From: JAJPKK01 sp963702755
GTDB lineage: Bacteria; Pseudomonadota; Alphaproteobacteria; Rhizobiales; Xanthobacteraceae
DNA: 64,000 nucleotides
Assembly: GCA_963702755.1 (NCBI GenBank)
Contig: CAVPDZ010000009.1
Span: 806,001 to 870,000 of the forward strand
Direction of reading: 5' to 3'
Of the stretch, positions 52,676 to 61,299 are shown piece by piece. Each line of letters starts with the position of its first letter. The first letter of the stretch is position 1. The translations under genes and the position numbers were made by a program. The notes below the pieces were generated by a model, which was not told the origin of the DNA, searched no databases, and saw only the letters and a list, made by a program, of their open reading frames with translations.

Positions 52676-53185
52676 TTACCCGCGCATCAACGACGGCTTC
52701 GCGTTAACAAGCTTGCCGTGATTGAAGGACTGCAATTCCGTCACGACGCCGTTCTTGTTGAGCTTGATCGGTACGCTGGTGCGGCCATCTGCGAGCGGCG
52801 CAGCGAGAACAACTTCGAATTCATTGTCGCCGGTCTGGCGGACCGAGGTCGCTGCCGGCCCGTCGATGCTCATCACGGCCGGCATGACAAACGGCATTCC
52901 GCTCGAGGTGCGCTTGACGAACACGATGTGCATCGTCGTGGTGCGGCAGTTCATGTCGACGATACGGTTCCAAAGCGGGCCGACGGTATTTTCGGCGACG
53001 ACCGTTGTGCGGCATCCCGGGATCGTCGGATTGCCCTCAAGGAAGCTCAAGCCGAACTTGAGCGGCTGGGCGAAATGGACAACGAGGGCGCCAATCAAAA
53101 CGACAATCGCAACAATGATGGCGACTGCGATGATCCAGCCATAACGGCGGCGCGGCGGCGCGGCAGACAGGATTTCGGATGACAT
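52676..53185 (-). CDS. hypothetical single-pass membrane protein
   Basis: 169 residues, unrecognised. The start at 53185 follows AAAGGGGAGCGTC. A short cytosolic N-terminus (MSSEILSAAPPRRRYG) is followed by one strong helix (WIIAVAIIVAIVVLIGALVVHFA) and a 125-residue exported domain. The domain begins QPLKFGLSFLEGNPTIPGCRTTVVAENTVGPLWNRIVDMNCRTTTMHIVFVKRTSSGMPFVMPAVMSIDGPAATSVRQTGDNEFEVVLAAPLADGRTSVPIKLNKNGVVTELQSF. Two Cys residues (PGCRT and MNCRT) could form a disulfide. It has a beta-rich look and no catalytic motif. The gene is alone, with a palindromic element beyond its stop and about 320 bp of gene-free DNA upstream. Confidence 0.7.
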   Translation of the reverse strand: MSSEILSAAPPRRRYGWIIAVAIIVAIVVLIGALVVHFAQPLKFGLSFLEGNPTIPGCRTTVVAENTVGPLWNRIVDMNCRTTTMHIVFVKRTSSGMPFVMPAVMSIDGPAATSVRQTGDNEFEVVLAAPLADGRTSVPIKLNKNGVVTELQSFNHGKLVNAKPSLMRG

Positions 53186-53503
53186 GACGCTCCCCTTTTC
53201 AGCGACTGCTGTTATTATTTTGTCGCTCGGCCACCGAACCAGGTTCAAAGCCGGCCAGCATCTCGCGGCCGCGAGAACCGGGTGCGAAACATGTGCGCCG
53301 CGAAGCGTTACTTTCGGGTGAGCCGGGCCGAAGGGAAGGCGAATTTTGGTTACGCGGCCGCTACCGGCGGCCCGAAAATTCGATCCAATCGGACAATTTT
53401 ATCGAAATATCTGAGGGGCTTACCGGTTGGCTTTCGCGGCCCGTGGTAACGCCGCCAGCACCGTCCCGAGGCTCCGCGTGTGCGCCGCGGCGCTCGCTCT
53501 TCG
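53186..53503. other. intergenic region, nothing recognised
   Basis: This 318-bp stretch lies between the membrane protein start and the Bug protein stop, both on the minus strand. Part of it (53340-53420) is AT-richer (CGAAAATTCGATCCAATCGG, ACAATTTTATCGAAATATC) and is a reasonable promoter area for the membrane protein. No gene, RNA or repeat copy was seen. Confidence 0.3.
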
Positions 53504-54484
53504 TCAATCCTGCGGCGTGAATCCGGAGGCTTGCACGATCGGTCCCCACCGCTCGAACTCGGACTGCGTCAGCTTGGCGAACTCGCCGCGCGACATCGGC
53601 GCGATCTCCGCGGACAGGGTGGTCAGTCCATCCTTTACCGCGGGCATATTTACGGCTTCACGAATGGCCGCGTTGAGCTTGTCGGCAATGTCGGCCGGGG
53701 TCTTTGCCGGCAGGAAGATGCCCCACCATCCGACCCGCTCGATCGCGGGATAGCCGGCCTCGCCGATGGTCGGCACATCGGGAAGGAAACGGCTCCGTCG
53801 CGGGCCGGTCGTCACCAGCGCCCGCAGGCGACCCGCCTGCACGTGCTGGAGCGTGCCGTCGATGGGCACGATCGTCGCCGCGATCTGGCCGCCCAGCAGG
53901 TCCTGCACGGCGGGCGCCGAACCTTGGTAGGGCACGTGAACGAAATCGAAGCCGGCGGCGCGCGCGAGCATGACGCCGATGAAGTGCAGCGGCGTGCCGG
54001 CGCCGGGCGTGCCGTAGGTCGCGAGGCTCGGATTGGCCCGGCACCACGCGATGAAGTCGGCAAGCGTCTTCACCTCGGTCGGCACGCGCGGGCCGACCGT
54101 CACCGCGTTCGGCAGCACGCAGACGCTCGACACGGGGAGAAAGTCGGCAAGTCCGTCGTAGCGCAGCTTCTTGTAGATGTGCGGATTGAGCGTGATGACG
54201 TCGAGCGGCGACACCGCAAATACCGAACCGTCGGTGGCACTCGACTTTAAGGCCTCCAACACCACGCGTCCGCCGGCGCCCGGGCGGTTCTCGATGATGG
54301 CGGACCCCGCGTATGATTTGAGTTCAGGCAGCAGCAGTCGCGCTACGACATCGGTGGTGCCGCCCGGTGGGAACCCGACCAGCATGCGCACCGGCGTCGG
54401 GATCGACTGCGCTGTGGATTGCCGCGCTGCCGCAATGACGCCGGCAAGCCCCGCGATTGCTCCGCGTCTCGTCATCGTCTGCAT
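53504..54484 (-). CDS. tripartite tricarboxylate transporter substrate-binding protein (Bug family), second copy
   Basis: 326 residues. The start at 54484 reads MQTMTRRGAIAGLAGVIAAARQSTAQ, a signal with paired Arg (possibly Tat). The Bug pattern follows: PTPVRMLVGFPPGGTTDVVARLLLPELKSYAGSAIIENRPGAGGRVVLEALKSSATDGSVFAVSPLDVITLNPHIYKKLRYDGLADFLPVSSV, then YGTPGAGTPLHFIGVMLARAAGFDFVHVPYQGSAPAVQDLLGGQIAATIVPI, TTGPRRSRFLPDVPTIGEAGYPAIERVGWWGIFLPAKTPADIADKLNAAI, and GEFAKLTQSEFERWGPIVQASGFTPQD. It differs considerably from the copy at 27868-28836, so it is not a recent duplicate. No TctA/TctB genes are adjacent. It is divergent from the CBS gene. Confidence 0.93.
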   Translation of the reverse strand: MQTMTRRGAIAGLAGVIAAARQSTAQSIPTPVRMLVGFPPGGTTDVVARLLLPELKSYAGSAIIENRPGAGGRVVLEALKSSATDGSVFAVSPLDVITLNPHIYKKLRYDGLADFLPVSSVCVLPNAVTVGPRVPTEVKTLADFIAWCRANPSLATYGTPGAGTPLHFIGVMLARAAGFDFVHVPYQGSAPAVQDLLGGQIAATIVPIDGTLQHVQAGRLRALVTTGPRRSRFLPDVPTIGEAGYPAIERVGWWGIFLPAKTPADIADKLNAAIREAVNMPAVKDGLTTLSAEIAPMSRGEFAKLTQSEFERWGPIVQASGFTPQD

Positions 54485-54677
54485 GCAACGCCCTCCAGCT
54501 GGCTTGCGTGAAGCGTTTCGCATTGCGGCGCCCGAAATGATGCGCCGTTGAAATGCACTCCGCTTAGGTTGAATCTTTACAGGTTCGCCGTTTTGTCGGC
54601 TATCATTCGTTTAAGCAGGCCGACGAGACCGCCGGCCGGTTCTGACCATGTGAATCGCCCGCGGACGGAGAGGCGAG

Positions 54678-55223
54678 ATGAGAGTCGGAGATTTCATGAC
54701 GCGCCGCGTGATCACGGTCACGCCCGACACTCCGATTCTCGCGGCGGCGCAACTGATGCTGGAGCACAAGATCAGCGGCCTGCCCGTCGTCGATGCTGCC
54801 GCTCACGTCGTCGGAATCGTCAGCGAACACGATCTCCTCTGCGAACGTGACGACGGCCAAGTGAGGAGACCGAACTGGCTTGCCCTCGCGATCGATCCCG
54901 CGAAGGTCGCTTCGCTGCCAACGCTGTTCCGCGACCGAAAGGTCAGCGAAGTCATGACGCCAAATCCCGTCACCATCAGCGCGGCGGCGCCGCTCGAAGA
55001 AGCGGGGCGCCTGATCGAGGAGCGCGGCATCAAGCGACTGCCGGTCGTTCATGACGGCACGCTGGTCGGTGTGATCGCGCGTGCCGACCTCGTCCGGGCG
55101 CTGACCAAGGCGATCGCAAGGAGCGCAAAAGCAGCGGAGCCGGATGTCGGCGCCGTCGCGCATATGGTGGAACTGGAACGCCAGATGTTGCGCAACCGCG
55201 CGCGGGTGCGACGGCCGTTCTGA
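54678..55223 (+). CDS. protein with two CBS domains
   Basis: 181 residues, cytosolic. ATG 54678 follows GGAGAGGCGAG. The first CBS domain is residues 1-55 (VGDFMTRRVITVTPDTPILAAAQLMLEHKISGLPVVDAAAHVVGIVSEHDLL), the second about 92-145 (VSEVMTPNPVTISAAAPLEEAGRLIEERGIKRLPVVHDGTLVGVIARADLVRAL). The tail (AHMVELERQMLRNRARVRRPF) is basic and helical. Both domains keep the MT-x-x-V/P-V-T and G-x-x-S/T-x-x-D-L/A-L ligand-site residues, so an adenosine nucleotide is the likely ligand. Stand-alone CBS pairs act as sensors of AMP/ATP or similar; the partner is not visible from the context. It is monocistronic, 144 bp before the GH1 gene on the same strand. Confidence 0.88.
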   Translation: MRVGDFMTRRVITVTPDTPILAAAQLMLEHKISGLPVVDAAAHVVGIVSEHDLLCERDDGQVRRPNWLALAIDPAKVASLPTLFRDRKVSEVMTPNPVTISAAAPLEEAGRLIEERGIKRLPVVHDGTLVGVIARADLVRALTKAIARSAKAAEPDVGAVAHMVELERQMLRNRARVRRPF

Positions 55224-55367
55224 TCGCCCTCGACGCTTGTAACTTCTCGCTCGATCGCGCAGGTCGCGCGAGGTCGATGCGTCTCCTGCTGCTTCGGCAA
55301 TTTTGATGGAAATCAACACGGCCCCTGTCGATCGGCGGTACCGATCCGTTGCCATCGGAGGCTGATC

Positions 55368-56698
55368 ATGGTTGCCGCATCGTCCCGTCCAACGCCGCGC
55401 TTCGTCTGGGGCGTGTCCACCTCCAGTTATCAGATCGAGGGCGCCGCCAACGAGGACGGCCGGGGACCAAGCATCTGGGATACCTATTGCCGCGAGCCGG
55501 GGCGCATCGTGAACGGTGACACCGGCGATGTCGCCTGCGACCACTACCACCGCTATCGCGAAGACGTCGCGCTGATGCGAGACCTCGGCGTCAACGCTTA
55601 TCGTTTCTCGGTGGCGTGGCCGCGCGTCATCCCTGACGGGCGCGGCGACGTCAACGAGGCGGGACTTGCGTTTTATGACCGTCTCATCGATGCGCTCATT
55701 GCCGCGGGGATCGAGCCGTGGCTCTGCCTCTATCATTGGGATCTGCCGCTTGCGCTCGGCAAAGAGGGCGGCTGGACCAATCGCGATTGCGTGCAGTGGT
55801 TCGCGGATTACGCGACGCTGATTGCCCGTCGCTACGGCGACCGGGTGAAGCGGTTCGCGACATTCAACGAGCCGTCGGTGTTCACGCTGTTCGGTTTCTG
55901 CATGGGCGGCCAGGCGCCGGGGATCGCCGATCACGCGATGCTCCTGCGCGCGATCCATCACGTCAATCTTGGCCATGGGGCTGCGATCGACGTGTTGCGG
56001 GCAAACGTGACGAACGCATCGCTCGGCGCGATCCATAATTGCCAGCCGTGCCTTCCCGCGACCGTGGATCCTAAGGACAAGGAGGCGTCCCGGGTTTTCG
56101 ACGATTATTGGAACCGCGCCTTTCCTGATCCGCAACTCCTGGGCTCTTATCCGCCGTCAATCGCGGCTGCGATGGCGCCTTATCAGCAGCCCGAGGATCT
56201 TCGGCGCATCTGCCGGCCGGTCGACTGGTTCGGGCTCAATCACTATTCGCCGATCTACGCGCGGGCCGATCATGGCAATCCGCTCGGCGTCGGGTTTGGA
56301 GCGGCTCCGGCGGATGTGCCGCGTTCCAGCATGGGCTGGCCGCTGCAGCCGGAGGCCTTCCGCGACACGATTCTCGGCCTCCATCATCGCTATGGATTGC
56401 CGATCTACGTCCTCGAGAACGGGACCGCCGCCGTGGATGTGATCGACGCCAAGGGCGAAGTCTTGGATCAGTCCCGCATTGAATTTCTGCGCGCTTACAC
56501 GGCCGCGATGTTCGACGCGATCAAGGCCGGCGCCGACGTGCGCGGCTACTTCATCTGGTCGCTGCTCGACAATTTCGAATGGGGGTCGGGATATAGCCAG
56601 CGATTTGGCATCGTCTACGTGGACTATCCGACGCAGCGCAGAATCCCGAAGGAATCGTTCCGCTGGTATGCGCAGCTCATCAAGTCGACACCGGTAAG
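55368..56698 (+). CDS. family 1 glycoside hydrolase (beta-glucosidase-like), frameshift at the end
   Basis: A retaining beta-glycosidase of GH1, cytosolic. ATG 55368 reads MVAASSRPTPRFVWGVSTSSYQIEGAANEDGRGPSIWDTYCREPGRI. Acid/base Glu lies in FATFNEPSVFTLFGF (near residue 167) and nucleophile Glu in IYVLENGTAAVD (near residue 347). DHYHRYREDVALMRDLGVNAYRFSVAWPRVIPDG, LYHWDLPLAL and GYFIWSLLDNFEWGSGYSQRFGIVYVDYPTQRRIPKESFRWYAQLIKS are also present, in order. As given, the frame runs on 60 residues to 56882, antisense to the next gene. Removing one C from ACACCGG near 56692 ends the protein KSTR at TAA 56696-56698, the usual GH1 end. The sugar specificity is not readable from the sequence. Confidence 0.9.
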
Positions 56699-56731
56699 GC
56701 CGGAGACTCCTCCAGGCTTAGCGGCGAGCCG

Positions 56732-57874
56732 TCAGGCCGGAGATTGCGTCCCGGCGGTCGTCGCCGCTCCGTGCCGCGCGGTTCCTGGCGGCGACACAGT
56801 TTCAAGCTTGGTCACCTCGTCGAGCGCGAGCAACAGCGAAGCGACACGGTTGACCGCGGCGCGCCAGTCGGACAGGCGCTGATAGTTGTCGACAAGCCAG
56901 TTGAACGCGACCTGGACGGTCACGAAGGCGGCCGATGCCTGCGTGAGCTCGCCGAGCGTCATTTCGCCGGCGAGGTATTTCGGCGCGCACAGGATCCACG
57001 CAAACGCCGGCGCCAGCAGCACGTCCGTTTGGGTGACCAGGGTGGTCCCCATGAGCTGCCAGCACAACTGGCGCCAGCGAAGCAGGACCTGCCGAAGAGC
57101 ATTCCAGGCCTCATGCTTCTCGTTCTCGCCGATCGGTGAATTTCCCGCATGGCCGGACTCGCGGATCTTGTTCGCTGCGGACAGGAACTCGGCTTCCGCC
57201 TGGTTCTCCATCTGAATGATACCGGACAAGTCGCGGCCGATCAGGACCATCGCGCCGGTGAACGCCAGCGCATAGATCCCGACACCAATGACGAGATAGC
57301 CAGGCACCGTCAGCGCGATGCGACCCACCGAGAACGTGATGCTGCCGCCAACGTCCCAAAGCACGGTGATGAAGACGGCCGCGGTGAGGGCGGAATTGAC
57401 CAATCCGACGGCGAGATCGACCGGCGCGTCGGTTGACATGCGGGTGTCGATGGCAATTCGGTACTCGGCATTCTTGTATTCGCCGGTGACGGTTTCGACG
57501 CGCCGATAGCGTTCTTTCGTGAGCCACATTTCGAGGATGTGCGTCGTGAGAAATCTTCGCCAGCTGCGCTGCGTGGTCATGCGGCCCCATACCAGAGCGA
57601 CCGACAGCCCGACGCTCAGGAACGCGAGCGGCGGGAAGATCAGGGCCTGGTCCCAAAGGCTCTTCGCATCGCGGCTGCCGAGGGCATTGAAGAAATCGCG
57701 GTTCCAATAGTTCAGCCGGTATTGCACCGCGAGCTGGCTGAGGCCCATCACCAGCAGGCTGATCGTCAGGGACCACGCTAGGATCGCGGATTTGCCGCGC
57801 CAGAAGGCCGAAGCGCTCGCCCAGAATCGCGCCAGCCGATAGCCGTCCGAGTTGTTGTTGTTTTGTTGGGGCAT
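56732..57874 (-). CDS. SbmA/BacA-like membrane transporter
   Basis: 380 residues of an ABC-transporter-like membrane domain without ATPase, as in SbmA/BacA peptide and vitamin B12 uptake proteins. The start at 57874 is Asn-rich (MPQQNNNNSDGYRLARFWASASAFWRGKSAILAWSLTISLLVMGLSQLAVQYRLNYWNRDFFNALGSRDAKSLWDQALIFPPLAFLSV). The motif YWNRDFFNAL in the first loop, WRRFLTTHILEMWLTKERYRRVE, YRIAIDTRMSTDAPVDLAVGLVNS and the C-terminal YLAGEMTLGELTQASAAFVTVQVAFNWLVDNYQRLSDWRAAVNRVASLLLALDEV are typical. Six membrane helices. There is no Walker A or signature motif after residue 350, so it is either a proton-driven SbmA-type protein or the membrane part of a split ABC pair. It is convergent with the GH1 gene. 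Confidence 0.82.
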   Translation of the reverse strand: MPQQNNNNSDGYRLARFWASASAFWRGKSAILAWSLTISLLVMGLSQLAVQYRLNYWNRDFFNALGSRDAKSLWDQALIFPPLAFLSVGLSVALVWGRMTTQRSWRRFLTTHILEMWLTKERYRRVETVTGEYKNAEYRIAIDTRMSTDAPVDLAVGLVNSALTAAVFITVLWDVGGSITFSVGRIALTVPGYLVIGVGIYALAFTGAMVLIGRDLSGIIQMENQAEAEFLSAANKIRESGHAGNSPIGENEKHEAWNALRQVLLRWRQLCWQLMGTTLVTQTDVLLAPAFAWILCAPKYLAGEMTLGELTQASAAFVTVQVAFNWLVDNYQRLSDWRAAVNRVASLLLALDEVTKLETVSPPGTARHGAATTAGTQSPA

Positions 57875-58124
57875 CACCCGTCCACTCCCGGATCGTGGCA
57901 TTTTAGCCATTGCCGGCCATGACCACGAGAGCGAATTTCGCGTCGCGCAACGAGCAATTGCGTTCAAAGCTCAGCGCTTCGACCCCACGGCTTTGGGAAG
58001 GCGCATAGGTCTGGTCGATGATTCGGAGCGAGGGATGCAACCGATCGAGCTTCGTTCGGTTCTCTCCCTTGAATCGGAAAACGATGATCACCAGTTCCAC
58101 ACGTGGAAAGCTGGAGGTTCAAAG

Positions 58125-58643
58125 ATGAGTCAGAAAGCCGACGTTAAAGTTGTTCCCCTGAAGACGCCGTCCGATCTGAAGTCCAACGCCATCAAGGACA
58201 TCTCGGCGGCGCTTACAACTCTGCTCGCCGACATGTTTACGCTTTACATGAAGACCAAGAATTTCCACTGGCACATGTCCGGCCCGCACTTTCGCGATTT
58301 TCACCTGCTGCTCGATGAGCAGGCCGACCAGATCTTCGCCACCACCGATCCGATCGCCGAGCGCGTTCGCAAGATTGGGGGCACGACGCTGAAGTCGATC
58401 GGTCAGATCAAGAACCAGCAGCGGCTGCTCGATAACGATGCGGAATTCGTGACGCCGATGGATATGCTGGCCGAGTTGCGCGATGACAACAAGCAACTCG
58501 TGGCAAGCCTCCGCGAAACCCACGATCTTTGCGACGAAAACAACGACGTCGCTACCGCGAGCCTGCTTGAAGTCTGGATCGACGAAGCCGAGCGGCGCAC
58601 CTGGTTTCTCTTCGAGGCCACCCGCGGCGCCGACCGAGGCTGA
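58125..58643 (+). CDS. Dps/ferritin-like DNA-protection protein
   Basis: Dps-type mini-ferritin of 172 residues, which oxidises and stores iron and protects DNA. ATG 58125 follows CTGGAGGTTCAAAG. The N-terminal tail MSQKADVKVVPLKTPSDLKSNAIKDIS has several Lys residues that could contact DNA. The ferroxidase motif TKNFHWHMSGPHFRDFHLLLDEQADQI (His in positions 48-60, Asp/Glu at 64-65) is complete. The four-helix bundle ends with LRETHDLCDENNDVATASLLEVWIDEAERRTWFLFEATRG, the usual Dps C-terminus with DE-A-x-x-R-x-W-x-L. It stands alone between the SbmA-like gene start and a palindromic element; the 250-bp region upstream would hold its promoter. Confidence 0.93.
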   Translation: MSQKADVKVVPLKTPSDLKSNAIKDISAALTTLLADMFTLYMKTKNFHWHMSGPHFRDFHLLLDEQADQIFATTDPIAERVRKIGGTTLKSIGQIKNQQRLLDNDAEFVTPMDMLAELRDDNKQLVASLRETHDLCDENNDVATASLLEVWIDEAERRTWFLFEATRGADRG

Positions 58644-58665
58644 AGCGTATTTGTCGCCGCTCGTT

Positions 58666-58757
58666 CGTCATGGCCGCGCTCGTCGCGGCCATCCACGTCT
58701 TCCTTGTCCCGCCTTACAAAGAAAGACGTGGATGGCCGGGACGAGCCCGGCCATGAC
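58666..58757. repeat. palindromic element, family 8 (GTCATGGCCG ends)
   Basis: CGTCATGGCCGCGCTCGTCG and CGGCCATCCACGTCTTCC, mirrored by GAAAGACGTGGATGGCCGGG and ACGAGCCCGGCCATGAC. Single copy here; it lies between convergent Dps and amidohydrolase genes. Confidence 0.85.
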
Positions 58758-58823
58758 TTTGAGGTTCACCCCCAGCGTCGGCGCTCGCTTTTAGCGGAGG
58801 ACCGTACGCCGTGTACCTGGGCG

Positions 58824-60131
58824 TTACTGCGCGGCCATGTGGGTGACGTCGCTTGCGAGGAACGGCGGGCGGGTGATGCCGCGCGGCCGTTCGGCCGGCG
58901 CCATGACGTCCGAGAGCAGCCCGCAATCGGGCGTGATCGGCTCGCCGTCCATGATGACGAGGTCGGGCAACAGGCGCTCCCGCACCGTCAGCCGCTCGCG
59001 CCGTGTATCGACAAAGGTCCATTCGCCCTCGACCGGTCGCAGCACGGTGACGTTGGCGCGCGCGCCCGCGCCGAGATGCCCGATGGAGGGATCGGCCAGA
59101 ACCTTGGCGGGCGTCGCCGTGAGCGCGCGCACTGCATCGGTCAAACTCATGCCGAGGCCGATAAGCTTGTTCATGCCGCCGAGGAGCGAGTAATCGAGGA
59201 TGCTGAGGTCATGGTAGGCGTTGAAATCGCCATGAACATCGGAGCCGATGGTGTCGGGGAAGATGCCCTTCTCCATCATCTTGCGCGCGATGCGGAAACT
59301 GAAATTGATGCCATGGCCGAGATCGAACTGCACGCCGGCGGCCTTCGCCTCGAACAGCCAATCCGGCACCTCTTCGCCGATGCTCATGATGCCGTCCGGC
59401 ATGCATGAATAGATGTGGGCGAGGGTGTCGCCGGGCTTCAGGTACTGCACCACCTGCCCCATGACGAGCGACGGCGTCGGCCGGTTCGCCTCGTCGACCG
59501 GAAAGAGTTCGCCCGTGTGCACATAGAGCGGCAGGTTCGCGGCGCGCCCGGCTTCGGCGGCCTTCTTCAGCACGGTCGGTCCCCAATGAGAGAGGCTGCC
59601 GCTCTCCCAATGGCACTTGATGCCGCGCACGATCTGCGGATGCTCCGCAGCGATGCGCACCAAGCCCGCGACGTCCACCATGCCCGGATTGTGGAGCGTG
59701 GTGCCTTCCATGCCGCCTTGCAGCGCGCCCGCAATATTGATCGAGACGAAGGCGCGCACGTCGGTGCGCGACGCATCGGCAATGAAATGCTTGAAGCCGC
59801 CGAACGTCCAGGCGCCGGAACTGCCTTGGTCGACGATCGTGGTTGCGCCCGAGTGGATGCCGGTCGCATCCGGCGGGGCGCCGAAATTCGTCACCCATTC
59901 GTAGACGTGGACATGCATGTCGATGAAGCCGGGCGTGACGATCGCGCCGCTGACATCGATCTCGCGCCGCGGCGCAGTGTCCTGAGCGGCCGCACCGACC
60001 GCGACCACGCGGCCGTTCCGGATCGCGACGTCGGCGACGCCGTCAAGGCCGTTGGCGGGATCGATCACCCGGCCGCCGCGCAGCAGCAGGTCCGCGCGCG
60101 GCGTCAGGGGAGTGGTCGGGGGAACGGACAT
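58824..60131 (-). CDS. amidohydrolase/deacetylase-type metallohydrolase
   Basis: 435 residues of the amidohydrolase superfamily, dihydroorotase/D-aminoacylase-like branch. The start at 60131 reads MSVPPTTPLTPRADLLLRGGRVIDPANGLDGVADVAIRNGRVVAVG. Metal site: GAIVTPGFIDMHVHVYEWV (H-x-H), GATTIVDQGSSGAWTFGGF, GIKCHWESGSL (the position of the bridging residue), LPLYVHTGELFP and LAHIYSCM with two further His, and TIGSDVHGDFNAYHDLSILDYSLLGGMNKLIGLGMSLTDAVRALTATPAKVL, with the Asp ligand in SDVHGD. No signal peptide. It faces the polysaccharide-deacetylase gene divergently across a 12-bp tandem repeat array. The substrate is probably an N-acyl amino acid or cyclic amide. Confidence 0.88.
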   Translation of the reverse strand: MSVPPTTPLTPRADLLLRGGRVIDPANGLDGVADVAIRNGRVVAVGAAAQDTAPRREIDVSGAIVTPGFIDMHVHVYEWVTNFGAPPDATGIHSGATTIVDQGSSGAWTFGGFKHFIADASRTDVRAFVSINIAGALQGGMEGTTLHNPGMVDVAGLVRIAAEHPQIVRGIKCHWESGSLSHWGPTVLKKAAEAGRAANLPLYVHTGELFPVDEANRPTPSLVMGQVVQYLKPGDTLAHIYSCMPDGIMSIGEEVPDWLFEAKAAGVQFDLGHGINFSFRIARKMMEKGIFPDTIGSDVHGDFNAYHDLSILDYSLLGGMNKLIGLGMSLTDAVRALTATPAKVLADPSIGHLGAGARANVTVLRPVEGEWTFVDTRRERLTVRERLLPDLVIMDGEPITPDCGLLSDVMAPAERPRGITRPPFLASDVTHMAAQ

Positions 60132-60159
60132 TTGCGAAGTCTCCGGAGCGATGTCTCTC

Positions 60160-60207
60160 GATTTGAGACGCCATATGGGACGCGATTTGGGGCGCAATGT
60201 GGGACGC
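60160..60207. repeat. four tandem 12-bp units upstream of the amidohydrolase start
   Basis: GATTTGAGACGC, CATATGGGACGC, GATTTGGGGCGC and AATGTGGGACGC follow each other without gaps, 28 bp before the amidohydrolase start on the minus strand and about 140 bp before the deacetylase start on the plus strand. They share an AT-x-TG-x-G-x-CGC pattern. The position is promoter-like for both genes. Confidence 0.7.
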
Positions 60208-60344
60208 ATCAGCTTTGCGTTACGCTAACATATCGCCGCGATTTGTTCTCGTGCCGAATTGGCAAGTTCCGTGCCGTTTCCTAATACTCAAGTCCGCCCT
60301 CAGCTTGATTGAGCCCTCGCCGCCGGCAGATCGAAAGGACTGTG

Positions 60345-61260
60345 ATGAGTGCAATGCCTTATCCGCGCGACCTGCGCGGTTATGGTCAACGGATGCCCGA
60401 TCCGCAATGGCCCGCGAACGCGCGGGTCGCGGTCTCGATCGCACTCAATTACGAGGGTGGCGCCGAGCGCACCATTCTCGACGGCGACGCGACGTCGGAG
60501 AGCATGTTGACCGACATCGGTTTCCCCGCCGTTGCGGGCGCGCGCAGCATGCTGGCCGAATCCTCGTTCGAGTACGGCAGCCGCCGCGGCGTGTGGCGGC
60601 TGTTGCGCATCATGCGCGAGCGCAAGATCCGCATGAGCTTCTTCGGCGTCGCGACCGCGCTTGCCCGCAACCCCGAGGTGGCCCAGGCCGCGATCGCCGA
60701 CGGCCATGAGATCGTCAGCCATGGCTACCGCTGGATCGATTATCAGAGCGTCCCCGAAGCGGTCGAACGCCAGCATATTCGCCAGGCGTGCAGCACCATT
60801 GCCGAGATCACCGGGCAGCGCCCGGTCGGCTGGATGACGGGCCGCCCGAGCCCGAACACGCGGCGCCTGCTCGTGGAGGAGGGCGGCTTTCTCTACGATC
60901 GCGACGCGCTCAATGACGAACTGCCGTACTGGGTGACCGTCGGCGACAAGCCGCATCTCGTCGTGCCGTATTCCTACGAGACCAACGACAATCGTTTCAA
61001 CGAGAACGCAGGCTTCGCCACCTCCGACGATTACGTGCGCTACATGACCGACACCTTCGACGTGCTCTACGCCGAGGGCGCCGACGAGCCGAAGATGATG
61101 TCGGTCGGCCTGCACGATCGGCTGATCGGACGTCCCGGCCGCGCCGCCGGCTTGATGCGGTTTCTCGATCACGTGCTCAAGCACGACCGCGTCTGGATCT
61201 GCACTGGCCAGCGATATCGCGGAGCACTGGATCAAGGTGCATCCGTTCGCGGCGCGCTGA
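60345..61260 (+). CDS. polysaccharide deacetylase family protein (PuuE allantoinase-like), frameshifted
   Basis: A NodB-fold hydrolase of about 305 residues, closest in pattern to metal-independent PuuE-type allantoinases. ATG 60345 follows AAAGGACTGTG. Blocks: PYPRDLRGYGQRMPDPQWPANARVAVSIALNYEGGAERTILDGDATSESML, SSFEYGSRRGVWRLLRIMRERKIRMSFFGVATALARNPEVAQAAIADGHEIVSHGYRWIDYQSVPEAVERQHI, GQRPVGWMTGRPSPNTRRLLVEEGGFLYDRDALNDELPYWV, and MSVGLHDRLIGRPGRAAGLMRFLDHVLKHDRVWICTG. An extra C near 61204 breaks the end; corrected it reads GSDIAEHWIKVHPFAAR with TGA at 61258-61260. The SHGYRW motif replaces the usual SHTxxH-type metal set, as in PuuE. The real substrate may be a cyclic amide other than allantoin. 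Confidence 0.85.
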
Positions 61261-61299
61261 CGATGATCCCACCACTGATCCATCATTTGGCGATGACCG

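Noticed and set aside
56699..56882. C-terminal extension of the GH1 enzyme, antisense to the SbmA/BacA-like gene
   Set aside because: The catalytic domain ends normally at about residue 442 and removal of one C gives a stop at 56696-56698; the extension is Ser/Ala-rich and antisense to a real coding region.
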